64,000 nt of DNA from Arcuatula senhousia (Eukaryota > Mollusca > Bivalvia > Mytilida > Mytilidae). Positions 1 through 11,015 of the stretch are shown piece by piece (position 1 is the first letter of the stretch; each line of letters opens with the position of its first letter). Made by a program: the position numbers and the translations under genes. Location: the NCBI GenBank assembly GCA_963971305.1, contig OZ020308.1:34625275-34689274 (forward strand), given 5' to 3'. The notes under the pieces were generated by a model. That model worked only from the letters and a program-made list of their open reading frames with translations. It did no database searches and had not been told where the DNA came from.

Positions 1-607
1 TTAAATGTAAATAAATAATAAATCTTGTTTCTATTAGTTTATTCACAGATCCATTTAATCGTGTATACTGTACAAGTAAAAAGGGGGGACACTTTCTTAA
101 TAGAGAACCATTGGAATTGGTCTGATTCGTATCCTTAAAATGTGTTAGAATTGGCTACACAAATATATCAATTTGTCCTTATTTTGAGAACTAAATTTGA
201 ACTAATATATCTCGAACTCATATTTAAATACTAAGTACCTAAAAACTCCATTATACAACGCATCCTTCTATGAACTCATTTCATTTTCTTACAAAAGGCT
301 CCCGCCCCGCCCCCCTCTCTTCTGGGTCGACCCCTCCATGTGTCATACGTTATCTTTTTCCCCTTACATTACAGTAAATGATGCGTTGTGCATATAAAAT
401 AAAACCTAAAATTAAATGTATTATAAAATGTTTACATACCTTTCTGCAAAACGGAAAAAGAATAAATATACACAATCTGTCACACGGCATGTCGACATCT
501 TAATTATTCTCATCGATTCAAGCTTCGCCTTGTAAAAATAATTTTTTCGATTTCCTTGGCAGAGCGTCACGTTTGACACAGACATTGCTGACACAAGGTT
601 AAGTTTT
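1..607. other. AT-rich stretch, no gene seen
   Basis: No convincing ORF, RNA gene or repeat was recognised. There is a short C-rich patch near 300-335. The last eight bases before the next element (608-615) are one copy of its target-site duplication. Confidence 0.5.
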
Positions 608-1628
608 ATGAAATTGGCCGTATGACATTTGCGCCAATTTTTGAAAATTCCATTTTTTCATTTGCGCCAATTTCATTTTTTCATTTGCGCCAATTTCATA
701 TTTTTCATTTGCGCCAATTTCTAATTACCTGTTATAACAATATATTTAAAATATAAAAGTGCGGGCAAGAAACAATTCTGGAGATGTATCCAGTAGACCA
801 TCAAAAGTTGTTAGAACTGACCGCCTGATGAGATCGAGGAATGGTTTACAGAGGACATCATGCCAAACGCTCCATCCGATGAAAAGTGTACAGAATTTCT
901 TGACTTTCTGGTTAACAATTACATATGCTCAGATTCGAGGTACCCACCTGTTTTTTGGGCTGCAGCGCCTGTTGAAAACTACAAGAGGACAAATAATGGT
1001 CCTGAGTCATTTCATTCGCACTATAACGAACAGTTTTATTCTCATCATCCGAACGTTTTTATATTCGTTGATGTAATCAAGAAAATTCAAGCCACCACTT
1101 ACGTTAAGATGAGAACACTTGGTATGCCTGCCGCCGTACGCAAACCAGAAAAGGAAAAGATGGACTTTGTTCTTGATCGGTACAACAAGTACCGAAATGG
1201 GGAAATTACAAGATCAGATTATATTAGATGCGTTGCTTACAAGTACTCGGCCAGAACAGATCTTTAATCTGTATTTAGTTATCTTAGTTGTGTAAATAGT
1301 TTCGTGGGATTTTTATGCGTTTTATGCGTTTTATAGTGCTCATATTATCAATAAATGAACATAACTTTTAATATATCCTGCTCAAAATCCTACTTCCACC
1401 TCCCCGTGGTGAGCAGGGGGCAACAGTTATATATAACTGGCTAACGGAAGAGGTTTACTTGTGTATCTTATCTGTAACTTACATGAATTTACCTGTAAAA
1501 AAAACTTACCTGTAATTTACCTGTAAAAAAAAATTGGCGCAAAAGAAAAAAAAAATTGGCGCAAATGAAAAAAAAAATTGGCGCAAATGAAATGGTAATT
1601 GGCGCAAATGCAAAACGCCGATGAAATT
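608..1628 (+). mobile_element. Short MULE-type DNA transposon with repeated TIRs and 8-bp TSD
   Basis: The element runs from about 616 to 1620 and is flanked by the direct repeat ATGAAATT at 608-615 and 1621-1628, an 8-bp target-site duplication within the range typical of Mutator-like elements. The left end carries four units of TTTGCGCCAATTT separated by T-rich spacers (about 627-722). The right end carries the inverted counterpart, GGCGCAAA, four times (about 1530-1610). Between them lies a fragment of a MULE-type transposase. The roughly 1-kb size is too short for an autonomous element, so this is probably a deletion derivative. Element boundaries and TSD are read directly from the sequence; family assignment rests on the coding fragment. 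Confidence 0.75.
860..1267 (+). pseudogene. MULE-like transposase, C-terminal fragment
   Basis: A 135-residue ORF encodes residues resembling the end of MULE-type transposases: a W-x(3)-P stretch, then TNNGPESFHSHYN (compare the TNN-x-x-E-x-[FW]-H pattern of this family), then HHPNVFIFVDVIKKIQ and a basic tail. The N-terminal DDE portion is missing. It sits wholly inside the inverted repeats at 616-1620. A Met is available at 860, but the fragment probably once continued upstream; a second frame (759-1076) overlaps it and is not homologous. Non-functional as a transposase. Confidence 0.6.
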
Positions 1629-1639
1629 TTACGGAAGAG

Positions 1640-1890
1640 TGTTGTCTTCCTTCACCGGATTTGACACACTGAATGGGAAATTAGCAAAACGACGGGAACT
1701 GCTTACTCGTCCGGAACATGAGGTCACTCTTGTCAAGTCTTGAGTTCGCGTTGTTGATTTCAGTTCGGTTGATTTTGTGTTTTGTGTTTCTTCGAGCTGT
1801 TTTTGTACACATGTTTACATGTACCGGTTTCGTCGTTGCCCTTTCGGACTTTTGACACTTAAATGCCCCATTGGTGCCTTTTTGCGTCTA
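1640..1890 (+). repeat. Dispersed repeat family R1 copy
   Basis: This family recurs at about 4055-4235 (-), 5875-6003 plus 6913-7010 (-, split), 14640-14835 (-), 20221-20510 (+), 30405-30545 (-), 37330-37575 plus 38249-38330 (-, split), 46575-46690 (+), 56680-56860 (+) and 57830-58145 (+). Shared landmarks are a TTCCTTTACCGGATTTGACA block, an ACTGCTTACTCTTCCGGA block, GAGTTCGCGTTGTTGATTTC, and CCCATTGGTGCCTCTTTGC at the end. It is likely a SINE- or MITE-like element; short ORFs inside it are not genes. Confidence 0.75.
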
Positions 1891-1980
1891 TCATTTTTAT
1901 TCAACGTATTTTTCCTTTTTAACATAAATTATTTCCTTTTTCAGATAACTGATTTTGCTATCAAACTAACTATGATGCTA

Positions 1981-2260
1981 AAGGACCGACCGTTTGAGTT
2001 TAAGGGGGGAGGGGGCTATGGTGAAATTTGAAATAAATAGGCAGGATGGCGAAAATACCAGAAATAAAAGGGCAGGACAGTGCGTTGAATTAAAAAATGG
2101 CCGGATGGTAGTTTTGGCTGAAAATGTTATAAAAGCTTAAAAAATAAATGGCACGCGCAAACGCGCAAAAAAATCCAGCCTCAGCTTTTTTCCGAAAATA
2201 AAAAGGCAGGATAAAGAAAATATCCAAAGCTCCCCCATAAAAATCAAATTGTTGCTCCCT
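1981..2260. mobile_element. G-run MITE, copy 1
   Basis: A 280-bp element with imperfect terminal inverted repeats: an A-G-G-(A/G)-x-C-x-A-C-C-x-T-T-T-G-A pattern followed by a G run and CTATGG at the left end, and the inverse at the right. The interior repeats the phrase 'aaaggcaggat'. A second, well-matched copy lies at 36586-36870, and an end-only remnant near 60383. Non-coding. Confidence 0.7.
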
Positions 2261-2596
2261 TAGATGACTATTGAAATAATTGTAAACATTTCTAAGATGG
2301 TCCTATATTTTACCCTTTGTAAAGTTATCTTGTCTTACAACGTACAAATTATCAACTGAAAAATTTTAAATTCTATTTAATAACTACAAATATAAGATAA
2401 ACAAAAGAAAAGTTTATCTACTGGATTCTCTTCCAGATAAAGGGCTAAATAATTGGAACAACTCTTTAAGTATGTGTGGACTTTATTTGAGGCGCAGTTG
2501 ATTTTAAGCTATTGAAGATTGAAGATTAGATGCATGGATTTTATTGTAGAAATATTGATAAAATATTTTCAGCACTAACTTACTCGGAGGTTCACG
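2261..2596 (+). other. Upstream region of UNC93A-like gene A
   Basis: AT-rich sequence between the MITE and the first coding exon. A plausible 3' splice site (ATATTTTCAG, ending near 2571) precedes the ATG at 2597, which suggests that the coding exon begins with a little 5' UTR after an upstream non-coding exon. No core promoter motif can be assigned with confidence. Confidence 0.35.
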
Positions 2597-5500
2597 ATGA
2601 AAAAGATAACACCAAATGAAGAACAAAATTTAGAGGAAATTTGTGTCTGTTTTGGAGGAAATAGCACTGAGAAGACTCGTGGACATGAAATAAGAAACAC
2701 TCTTATTGTGTCATTTTCATTTTTCTTTGTGTTTACTGCTTATTTTTCTATTCAAAATCTTCAAAGTAGTCTAAATCAAGAAGCTGGGTTAGGCGTTACG
2801 TCACTTTCGTTTCTCTACGGATCTATTATAATATCTTCGGTACTTGGACCGACCATTATCAAAATAATTGGCGGCAAACTTGCATTAGTGGTTCCGTGGA
2901 TTTTGCATATAGTTTATACGCTGACCAACTTTTATCCCAGTTTTTATACGCTTATCCCCTCATCCATATTGCTTGGATTAATGTCCGGAAATTTATGGAT
3001 CTCTCAATGTGTATATATTACAAGAAACGCTTATTCCTTAGCAGATTCTAAAGGTCTCGATCATCATGCTACTTTGAGCAGATTAAATGGAATGTTCTTT
3101 ACGGTGTACGAAATGACAAATATTTTCGGAAACATAATTTCTTCGTCCTTATTCTATTCAGACGCAGAAACAAGTAATTCGACATCTTCCGCCTATTGCG
3201 GAGTTGATGATTGTCCAGACCTGGTCGGAAATGGAACAACACTATTAAAACAGCCATCAAAGAATCTAGTATATACACTTTTTGGAATCTTTGTAGTTTT
3301 CGACGTGGTTGGATTAATGCTTACAGCAACTTTTCTACCTCCTTTACCAAAGAGTCTTTGGTCTGAGACGGCGACCATACGCCAGTCCGTGGTTTCCTGT
3401 TTCGCAACATTAACTACAGACTATAAAATGTTTCTCCTGGTGCCCTTTATTTCCATGATGGCCTTCGAACAGGCAGTTCTCTGGACAGATTTTACTAAGG
3501 TTTTCATTTTTAATTTTGCATTTATAATGTTAAATATAGCCTTTTTCAGTTTATGATTACTAGTATATCAAAATAGGTAAGTTGTACTAAGCGAAGAATT
3601 TAACTTAAAACTGGTATATTCTGAATAGAAAAAAAAAACTTTATATAAGGTATTATTCTGTCTGAAATGTTTTAAACAAAGCTGCCCTTGTTATATTGAA
3701 AAAAACAGGTAAAAGACTTTATTTTAACAATTTTCTTGTAAATAGCAATAGAATGATTTATGAACTGTTCACAGTGGAACTGTTTAATTTTGCACTTATA
3801 TTGAAGTTCAAATTATAAACTCAAGAGTGAGCGAGTGAATGATTTGGTGTTTTACGCCCGTGCAACACTACAGGCGATGAACATGAAAATGATGATAAAA
3901 TGAACATGGAATGATAATGATTAATGAAATTGGGGTGGGTTGGGAAACAAAGGACCGGTAATTTTTTTAGAACCACGGGAAAGGGGGAGTAGTGGGCGGT
4001 AAATTTAGCCGACACAGTTCTGATCCAAATTGCATGCATGCACTTAGTTTGATCTAGAATAAAACGAGTACCAAAGGAGCATTAGAATTAGTCAAAAATG
4101 GCAAGACAAAAAGACAAAACGAAAAAGAAATTAAAAATTCAACAAAGCAATCAGAAGCCAACCAAACCAACAAATCTGCAATCAGAAAACTTAAGTGCTC
4201 CGGAAATATAAGCAGTTCCTGTTTGTTACAAAACACCCTTGGCCAATATTACCCTTAAGTTCTTTTGTGTTTAAAAATTGGTATAATTGTTCTTTCAGTC
4301 CTACATAAGCTGTCCTGTCGGAATCAAGATGGTTGGCTTCATCATGGCGGCCTATGGTGGTACAACGACAGTTTCTGCACTTCTGACGTCAAACCTGGCA
4401 AAGTACTCCGGTCGTCACTTCCTGTTTGCCATCGCAATCATTATCCAGATGGCGGTTTTTGTCGCCGTCTTCGTTTTTAAACCAACGGGAGAGAAAGACA
4501 TTCCCTATCTATTTGGTATTGCAATAGTTTGGGGTCTCGTTGAGGGTATCTGGCAAACACAGTCAAATGGTAAGATTATATTTTACTCGTATACATTTTT
4601 ATAAAATATATAATTTTCTGAATGTATTTAAGATTTCTTTTTTTGAAAGAGGCAAGCACAAGTGTTCTTGAATGTGCATGATGCATTCTTGTCACAACTT
4701 CTATAATGTTAAAATATATACTTACCTAAAGAATGACCCTTAAATCTGAACATTGAAGTGATAATAAACTGAATATGAAATGATCGTGATCAGATTAATG
4801 AGAACAGACGGCTGTTAGGATAAACGGGTTTGATCAAGCACTTGAGAATAACTAATACTTGAAAGGCGCAACTCCAACTCGGGATTAGCAGCAAAATGTT
4901 TTTTCTTTGTGGAGAACTATTCATTTGGCATGGTTATTTATATAATACACTTAAGAAGCTGACATACACAGAGAACTGAATTGCTACATTCAACCATATC
5001 ATTTATACATCATAATGGCTTTATTGGTAAAGCGGCTTGACATGTACACGACATTCGGTGCCCGTGCGAAACTAATAAACTACAAACCAAGAGATTAAAA
5101 CAAAATATTATCATATTTTAACATATTTCATTGCGTATAAAGGAATAAATAATAAAACTTACCGATTTTTTCGGAGATCGAAAATGCCTTGCATATGATG
5201 CAAACCATTCAATAGAATATGCACTATGTAAACCAACTATTGACTGACTGACTGTGCAAATAACACCGCGATAAATAACAATGTATGATCAAAACGCCTT
5301 TGAAATGTTAAATTCTAAAGCCGCTATCGACCAAAAATGTAAGTAGGCTAGGTGCAACGAAACTAAACTGTATATTGATATATATTTTTTTAAAGTCAAT
5401 TTAATGTAAGGTTTTACTCCCATTTGCCGAACATGGACCGCAAAGGGCAGTCAGCTATAACAGTAAAGTAAAGTGGTGTACTGTGAGGACACAAACTGAC

Positions 5501-7491
5501 TATAAACCCCATTGCAGCGGCAACATATGACGTTAGTCATTTTTCCCTTGGTTCTTCAAAATTTACAGTTCCTTTGTTTCCCACCCACTCCCATATTTCA
5601 TTTATCATCATCATTTCATGTTCATTTTATCATCCTTTTCATGTTCAAAGCCTGTAAATAACCTATGTTGCGTCGTAAAACACCAAGTCACTCACTCACG
5701 CTTGGTGTTATTATATTCGGTGTCTAATGTTTGTCTTTAATTTATGTCTTCAAACGTGTGATCGACCCCGTGCCTTTCCTTCTCTCATGCAACAAAATAT
5801 GACTACGATAACGTTTGCGACCGAGGAATGAATTTATAATGCCTGACGCATTCGCCGAGAAGCTTTTTCTCATTTTTGCTGAAAGAAGCAGAGGTACCAA
5901 TGGGTGTCCGAATGTCAAAAGTCCGAAAGAGCAGAGACAAAACCAGTAAACACCAACAAGAACAGGACAAAAATAGACAACATGTAAAACATGGAAACAC
6001 AAGAAGGTTAATCCAGAAAAGCGCTTCACACGCAGTGAAATTAGCTGTTGTACATTTATCAAAATCATTTCAATATGTGGATCGTGTCTTTCTGGCACAT
6101 ATTCCATATTCTTTTGTTTTTATATTATTTCAGAGTTTGGCTTTAGTGCCGTGTGGAGGTCGTAGAAAGCTTCCCCGTGCTTCAGTTGTATGCTCTTATA
6201 TATTTTCGAGTACTGGAATATGTGTTGGAAAGACACAATTTTCATATTTCCTAATTTTGACAACGTTTGGCTATTTCTTTAAAATTTGTTAAATTTATCT
6301 GTTTGGTCATTGTTGAAATATTTTTGGCTTCTGGTTTTGTTTAATCAGATCTAATATTCTACCGGTTTTCCAAGTTTGCTACTCCTAGCGTGTCTGATGA
6401 AGGTTAATCCAGAAAAGCGCTTCACACGCAGTGAAATTAGCTGTTGTACATTTATCAAAATCATTTCAATATGTGGATCGTGTCTTTCTGGTACATATTC
6501 CATATTCTTTTGTTTTTATATTATTTCAGAGTTTGGCTTTAGTGCCGTGTGGAGGTCGTAGAAAGCTTCCCCGTGCTTCAGTTGTATGCTCTTATATATT
6601 TTCGAGTACTGGAATATGTGTTGGAAAGACACAATTTTCATATTTCCTAATTTTGACAACGTTTGACTATTTCTTTAAAATTTGTTAAATTTATCTGTTT
6701 GGTCATTGTTGAAATATTTTTGGCTTCTGGTTTTGTTTAATCAGATCTAATATTCTACCGGTTTTCCAAGTTTTCTACTCCTAGCGTGTCTGATGAAGGT
6801 TAATCCAGAAAAGCGCTTCACACGCAATAAAATTAGCTGTTGTACATTTATCAAAATCATTTCAATATGTGGATCGTGTCTTTCTGGCACATATTCCATA
6901 TTCTTGTTTTTATACAAAACAACTGAATATCAATCAACAACGCAAACTCCAGTCGAAACAAGAGTGAACTCAGGTGCTCCAGAAGAGTAAGCAGTTCCTG
7001 CTTGCTATAGCTCACCAGGGATGTTTTTATTTTCAAGTAATGTACTTTTTGCAATTCGTAATTGTTTTTGAAAAATTGAGTTTATCGCCTAACTTTTGCG
7101 TGTTAAAATTTCCTATTGTTTGTCGGAAATATAGCCAAAAAATGTATTTACAGCAGTCAACCTCCTTATGCAGCGGAAAAACAACTTTTACAGTATTTTT
7201 GTAAATGTACATGTACCGTGTAATGTTTCGTTTTGTCTAATTCCAGCTCTGGTTGGTTATTTGTTTCCTGACAACCCAGAACCAGCATTTGCGAATTACC
7301 ATTCTACCAAAGCTGCCAGTTTCACGACATATTTTGCCATAAGTACTGTATTGTGTGTACGGACGAAGCTGATTCTGGTTATATCATTGTTGTCGGTGGC
7401 AACGGTTTTATACGTCATATTGGAGGTCAAAGTTCATCTAGAAAGGAGAGGGTCGGCTGATGTTACTAAATCGAACACTAAGAAGTTTTGA
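2597..7491 (+). CDS. UNC-93 homolog A-like membrane protein, copy A (3 exons)
   Basis: Three coding exons fit in phase: 2597-3499 (phase 0 end), 4299-4569 (phase 1 end, GTAAG donor) and 7247-7491, giving about 472 residues, close to the usual ~460 for UNC93A. The exon 1 donor is a weak AAG|GTTTTC, but the same boundary (after D-F-T-K) is used in copies B and C with better donors. Exon 1 carries the N-terminal transmembrane half, with the family stretch SFSFFFVFTAYFSIQNLQSS and an IPSSILLGLMSGNLWISQ segment. Exon 2 has the CPVGIKMVGF...GLVEGIWQTQSN region and exon 3 the LFPDNPEPAFANYHSTKAA block before the last helices and a hydrophilic tail. UNC-93 proteins are multi-pass membrane proteins of the MFS fold; C. 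elegans UNC-93 regulates a two-pore potassium channel and vertebrate UNC93B1 traffics Toll-like receptors, while UNC93A function is unclear. No breaks seen. Confidence 0.85.
3815..4240 (-). repeat. Two repeat fragments in intron 1 of gene A
   Basis: 3815-4040 is an inverted copy of the SINE-like family best seen at 61200-61690 (its (ACTC)n tail appears as GAGTGAGCGAGTGA, followed by GGTGTTTTACGCCCGTGCAA). 4055-4235 is an inverted R1 fragment. Neither contains a gene. Confidence 0.6.
4570..5874. other. Intron 2 of gene A, proximal part
   Basis: Non-coding AT-rich intron. A tail of the 61200-type SINE-like repeat is visible at about 5530-5700 (CATTTATCATCATCATTTCA... followed by CACCAAGTCACTCACTCA). 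Nothing else was recognised. Confidence 0.5.
6388..6429 (+). ncRNA. Hammerhead ribozyme-like motif (family H3), junction 1
   Basis: Parts in order: stem I 5' arm GCGTGT (6388-6393), core CTGATGA (6394-6400), stem II AGGTTAATCCA (6401-6411), core GAA (6412-6414), stem III AAGCGCTT with a two-base CG loop (6415-6422), cleavage-site C at 6423, stem I 3' arm ACACGC (6424-6429), fully complementary to the 5' arm. Stem II is weak: two G-C pairs with an A-A mismatch at its base, so activity is uncertain. Sense orientation within intron 2 of gene A. Confidence 0.55.
6784..6825 (+). ncRNA. Hammerhead ribozyme-like motif (family H3), junction 2
   Basis: The same motif as at 6388, one repeat unit later, with all core and stem residues identical. 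The sequence just after the 3' stem I arm differs (AATAAAATT instead of AGTGAAATT), so this is a separate diverging unit. Confidence 0.55.
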
Positions 7492-7554
7492 ACTCATAGA
7501 TTTTGATGCATTTTTTAGGGCATCTCATGTAGGCTGTAAAATGACATTTTGAAA

Positions 7555-7560
7555 AATAAA
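7555..7560 (+). terminator. Candidate poly(A) signal of gene A
   Basis: AATAAA occurs 64 bases after the stop codon of UNC93A-like gene A, in an A-rich context. The position is suitable for a short 3' UTR. Confidence 0.4.
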
Positions 7561-7617
7561 AAAAACACTATCTACGTCAAAATAATCTCCATATATTAAA
7601 AATATGGCATTTTCTTT

Positions 7618-8098
7618 CATAGCGAGCACAGCTCGGAAGCGGACACGAAATGTCCGCTCGAGTGGAGAGCTCTACGGTATCTGTTCCCGCGAGAAATTTT
7701 CCTAATGCTGACATTGATTTTTCATGGTCCGGAAAGGCTCTCAAATTTTACAGGAACGGAGTGAATTTGAAAATAATTACCCATTTTGCTAGTTGTGCAT
7801 TCCAAAAATTATCTATGTAATAATGTATAAAGAGAAAAATATTCCGATGACGATGAATTGCTACAATTTTTTGTAGTAACCAATTTTAATCGATTTTTCT
7901 TGCTTTTTTATTTAACGTTCAATCGCCCCAAGCATCTCGTCCCAAATTGAACGTTCTAGAAAATGAACCAAAAATAACTACTTATTTGACTGCATCAGTT
8001 CGAAATTAAAAAAATATTCGTTCATTAACCAATGTTAACAATGGCACTAAGCATGTTAACATTACATTTATTTTACAGAATAATGCTGTGCTCGCATT
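7618..8098. mobile_element. MITE with GCGAGCACAGC terminal inverted repeats
   Basis: About 480 bp, starting with AGCGAGCACAGCTCGG and ending with GCTGTGCTCGC, an 11-base inverted match. Next to the left end is a hairpin CGGACACGAAATGTCCG. No ORF. Flanks look like a simple TA-type duplication, but this cannot be fixed by eye. Confidence 0.5.
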
Positions 8099-8384
8099 TA
8101 GGCAATGCCTTTTTCATATTATGATTATATTTACCGTGCATATAATTAAAATGCAGCAATTCTATAAGGTAAATTGAACCTAGAATCGTCATTAATACGT
8201 CGATGAAATGCATGTCACTTGTTTCACGTGGCCGTAGCCGGATCACTAAAATTTGTTATCCAGGTAAATTCTCACAACTTGAATTCGCATTTGGATATTA
8301 ATGCGCAATTAAAACATACACGAACATACACCACAAAACAAAACGAAAAATCAGACACAAAAAAAAAACATTAAAATGTAATTA

Positions 8385-8535
8385 TAAGAATTGAATGTTT
8401 GTATTTTGATGTTCCATAGGGTTGTAAAACCGTTGACCGGTCGCACATTTTTAACATGTAGCGCGCTTTATTCAAAATGTGCTACGGTCAATGCAATGAA
8501 ACATCAAAATACATGAAATACAAATATTTAATTCT
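8385..8535. mobile_element. Small palindromic MITE
   Basis: About 150 bp. The left arm contains GTATTTTGATGTTCCAT and the right arm its imperfect inverse ATGAAACATCAAAATAC. The centre has GACCGGTCGC and ACATGTAGCGCGC. Non-coding. Confidence 0.5.
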
Positions 8536-9149
8536 TAATATCTTTATCAATTTTACCTGACCGTGTGAAAAATTCGCCCAAACGAAATACGCCCAATCAT
8601 AGCATCAGTGTTTTGATTTTTTTTTTCCCGGACTTGATGTTTGACAAAAAACATTTATATTTTGAATTACAAATTAGTATTGGGCTGCCAATTAAAACGA
8701 AAATTAATTCATGTTAAAAATTAGTTCGTAGATTTCATTTAATACAACGAATTTACAACACAAAAGTTTTGATATTCTGGTAAACTGGTTAATCTATGAA
8801 AAAGAAGTCATCATCTCAAATATTTAAAATATTGGGTTTTTTTTTTTACAAAACCAATGCAAATTGTTTATATAAATCAATGTTTGCTTTTCGTTAATTG
8901 AAATAGTTGAGTGAAGAAACGCTCCCTGTTTTTCGTTCTGATGACATGTATTGTATAGCTTATATGCGAGTTTATTTTTTCTAAAATAAATTTAAAGGTT
9001 TATTGTTAAAAAGCATATTGCACTATGAATAAGTTGTTTCTATGTAAATTAAAAAGAATTTTCTGCCCCCAATTATATCTTAAATGCAGCGCCGTTTTTT
9101 TTTACCTGCACTGTTGAAGGCATATTGTCCTGTGTTGGACAATGGTTGC
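8536..9149. other. No feature recognised
   Basis: AT-rich sequence with homopolymer T runs; no ORF, repeat family or RNA structure that I can name. Confidence 0.4.
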
Positions 9150-9610
9150 AAATTAGCCTGCAGTAGAACCTAGCTTGTCTTGAGAGGCGACTAGGGGTCT
9201 ATGAAGTCTAATTTCTGGTTAGTACTCAGCCCATAGGGCGACCAAGTGTATGTGTGTACCCTTATTGGCTGAATTTGAGGCCCTCGTCCAAGGGAATTGT
9301 CAGGTCTATAAAACGGAAAGCCATAGTGAGCCAATGTGTGTGGAGCTCGAGAGTGCCACGCTTCATGCAGGAAAAGAATCTTTGTGGACCGGAAAGTAGT
9401 GCACTACATAGACTTAATTTTCTTCCCCCCGTTTTCTCCAAATTCCCAGTCTTATCTTAGAATTTACTTGCTTCTTTGATTCCCGCACAACCCGTATGCT
9501 TTTCATCATCATTTCATCTTCATTTTATCATTTCCTCCTTATTGTCATTGCCTTTATAAGGCCTATATATAGTGTTGCAAGGGCGAGAAACGCCTACTCT
9601 CTCGCTCTCT
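9150..9610 (+). repeat. Old copy of the 61200-type SINE-like repeat
   Basis: Diverged but collinear with 61220-61690: 'agaggcgactaggggtct', 'gcgaccaagtgtatgtg', 'ttgtcaggtctataa', 'gagagtgccacgcttcatgc', 'ttgtggaccg', then the ATCATCATTTCA motif and GTTGCAAGGGCG. Confidence 0.6.
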
Positions 9611-9639
9611 CGAATGGGCAGGGTCAGACAGTCCGTTCG

Positions 9640-10450
9640 ACATACAGTAGCCTAAGGGAAACCTGAAATTGAATAGCAATCTATTGGTAGATGTGGCACT
9701 TGTCAGTTTGCGGAATGGACTTTGATCTGTCTTCTGTATGTGGTCATTCATGCAGTTAATGTAGGTCACAGCCAACATGCGAAGCATGTATTGTGCTTAG
9801 CATCACTAAGTGATGCGGGAATGGAATTTTATCTTTCTTCTGCATGTGGTCATTCATGCAGTAAATGTAGGTTATAGCCAGCATCCGAAGCATGTATTAT
9901 GCTTAGCATCAGTAAGTGCACCTACAATAGCAATTTTGTTGATGTGGCAGTTGTCAGTAAGCGGGAATGGACTTTCACCATTGTTCTGTAAGTGGTCATT
10001 CATGCAGTAAATGTAGGTTATAGCCAGCATCCGAAGCATGTATTATGCTTAGCATCAGTAAGTGCACCTACAATAGCAATTTTGTTGATGTGGCAGTTGT
10101 CAGTAAGCGGGAATGGACTTTCACCATTGTTCTGTAAGTGGTCATCCATACGGAAAATATAGGTCAAAGCCAGCATCCGAAGCTTGCATTATGCTAAGAA
10201 TCACAACATGCACCTGCCATACCAATATGGTTAATGTGGCACTTGTCAGTAAGCGGGAATGGACTTAAAGCATTCTTCTGAAAGTGGTTATTCATGCGGA
10301 AAATGAAGGTCACAGCCAGCACAGAAGCATGCATTGTGCTATGCCTCACTAGATGCATTTTCCATGCCAATATGTTTGCCATGGCACTAGACAGCAATTG
10401 CATAGACCTCAACCATTTTTCTGAAAGTAGATCCAGACGCTGACGTCAAC
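9640..10450 (+). repeat. ~146-bp tandem repeat, ~5.5 units
   Basis: The phrase GCGGGAATGGACTTTCACC and variants recur near 9710, 9815, 9960, 10108 and 10254, with GTGGTCATTCATGCAGTAAA between them. The third and fourth units are almost identical, the outer ones diverged. It ends with a 'cgacgacgactttcggggtatctcataagctc' type tail that looks like part of a dispersed element. Confidence 0.65.
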
Positions 10451-11015
10451 ACCGACGACGACTTTCGGGGTATCTCATAAGCTCCCTCATTTTCATGAGG
10501 TGAGCTAAAAATGGATGCCATCCATCCTTAACAGGAAACAGGAGTCCAACATGTGAGGACATTGCAAAGGGCATACAGTTTATCTTATCAGATAAACAGA
10601 CAATATATTTCAAACCATTCTTATGTACGGATACGTTTCTGAATAAAGTTTGACAAACATTTTCTTACGGACGGACGTACAATGTACAAACGGACATGAG
10701 TAAAACCAAATGTATCGCGTCTTTTCATCAAGGGGCCGTACAAACCTTAGATTATATCTTTCCGCACAATAACGGCACACATATTGTGCAGATTCTCATA
10801 TCATATTTTAATGTGTTTTCATGAGCTTATTTTTGTGTGCAGCACAAGTCACAAAATTGGTTGGTTTTTGTTATGTTTAATACGCTGGGGGTTTTTTTCA
10901 CAGTAAAAAAGCATATTAATTCGGTATTTAAATGTAAACATTCATTTTTAATAAATAACATGTCAAACACCACAAATAACACTTTACAATGACGTCTTTA
11001 TCAAATATTTTCACC
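10451..11015. other. No gene seen
   Basis: AT-rich; a short ACGGACGGACGT patch at about 10670 resembles the end of other molluscan repeats. No coding potential recognised. Confidence 0.4.

Larger units (their letters stand above)
6004..6912 (+). repeat. 397-bp tandem repeat, ~2.3 units, inserted in an R1 copy
   Basis: The phrase AGGTTAATCCAGAAAAGCGC starts at 6004, 6401 and 6797, so the period is 397/396 bp with near-identical units. The array interrupts an inverted R1 copy: R1 sequence stops at about 6003 (GGAAACACAA) and resumes at about 6913 (AAACAACTGAATATCAATCA), so the array arrived as an insertion. Each internal junction creates a hammerhead-like motif. A truncated inverted copy sits at about 24567-24690. 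ORFs of 60-138 residues across it are repeat artefacts. Confidence 0.8.

Noticed and set aside
5742..7054. Several 61-138-codon ORFs on both strands
   Set aside because: They fall on the R1 repeat and the 397-bp tandem repeat; repeated identical peptides reflect repeated DNA.
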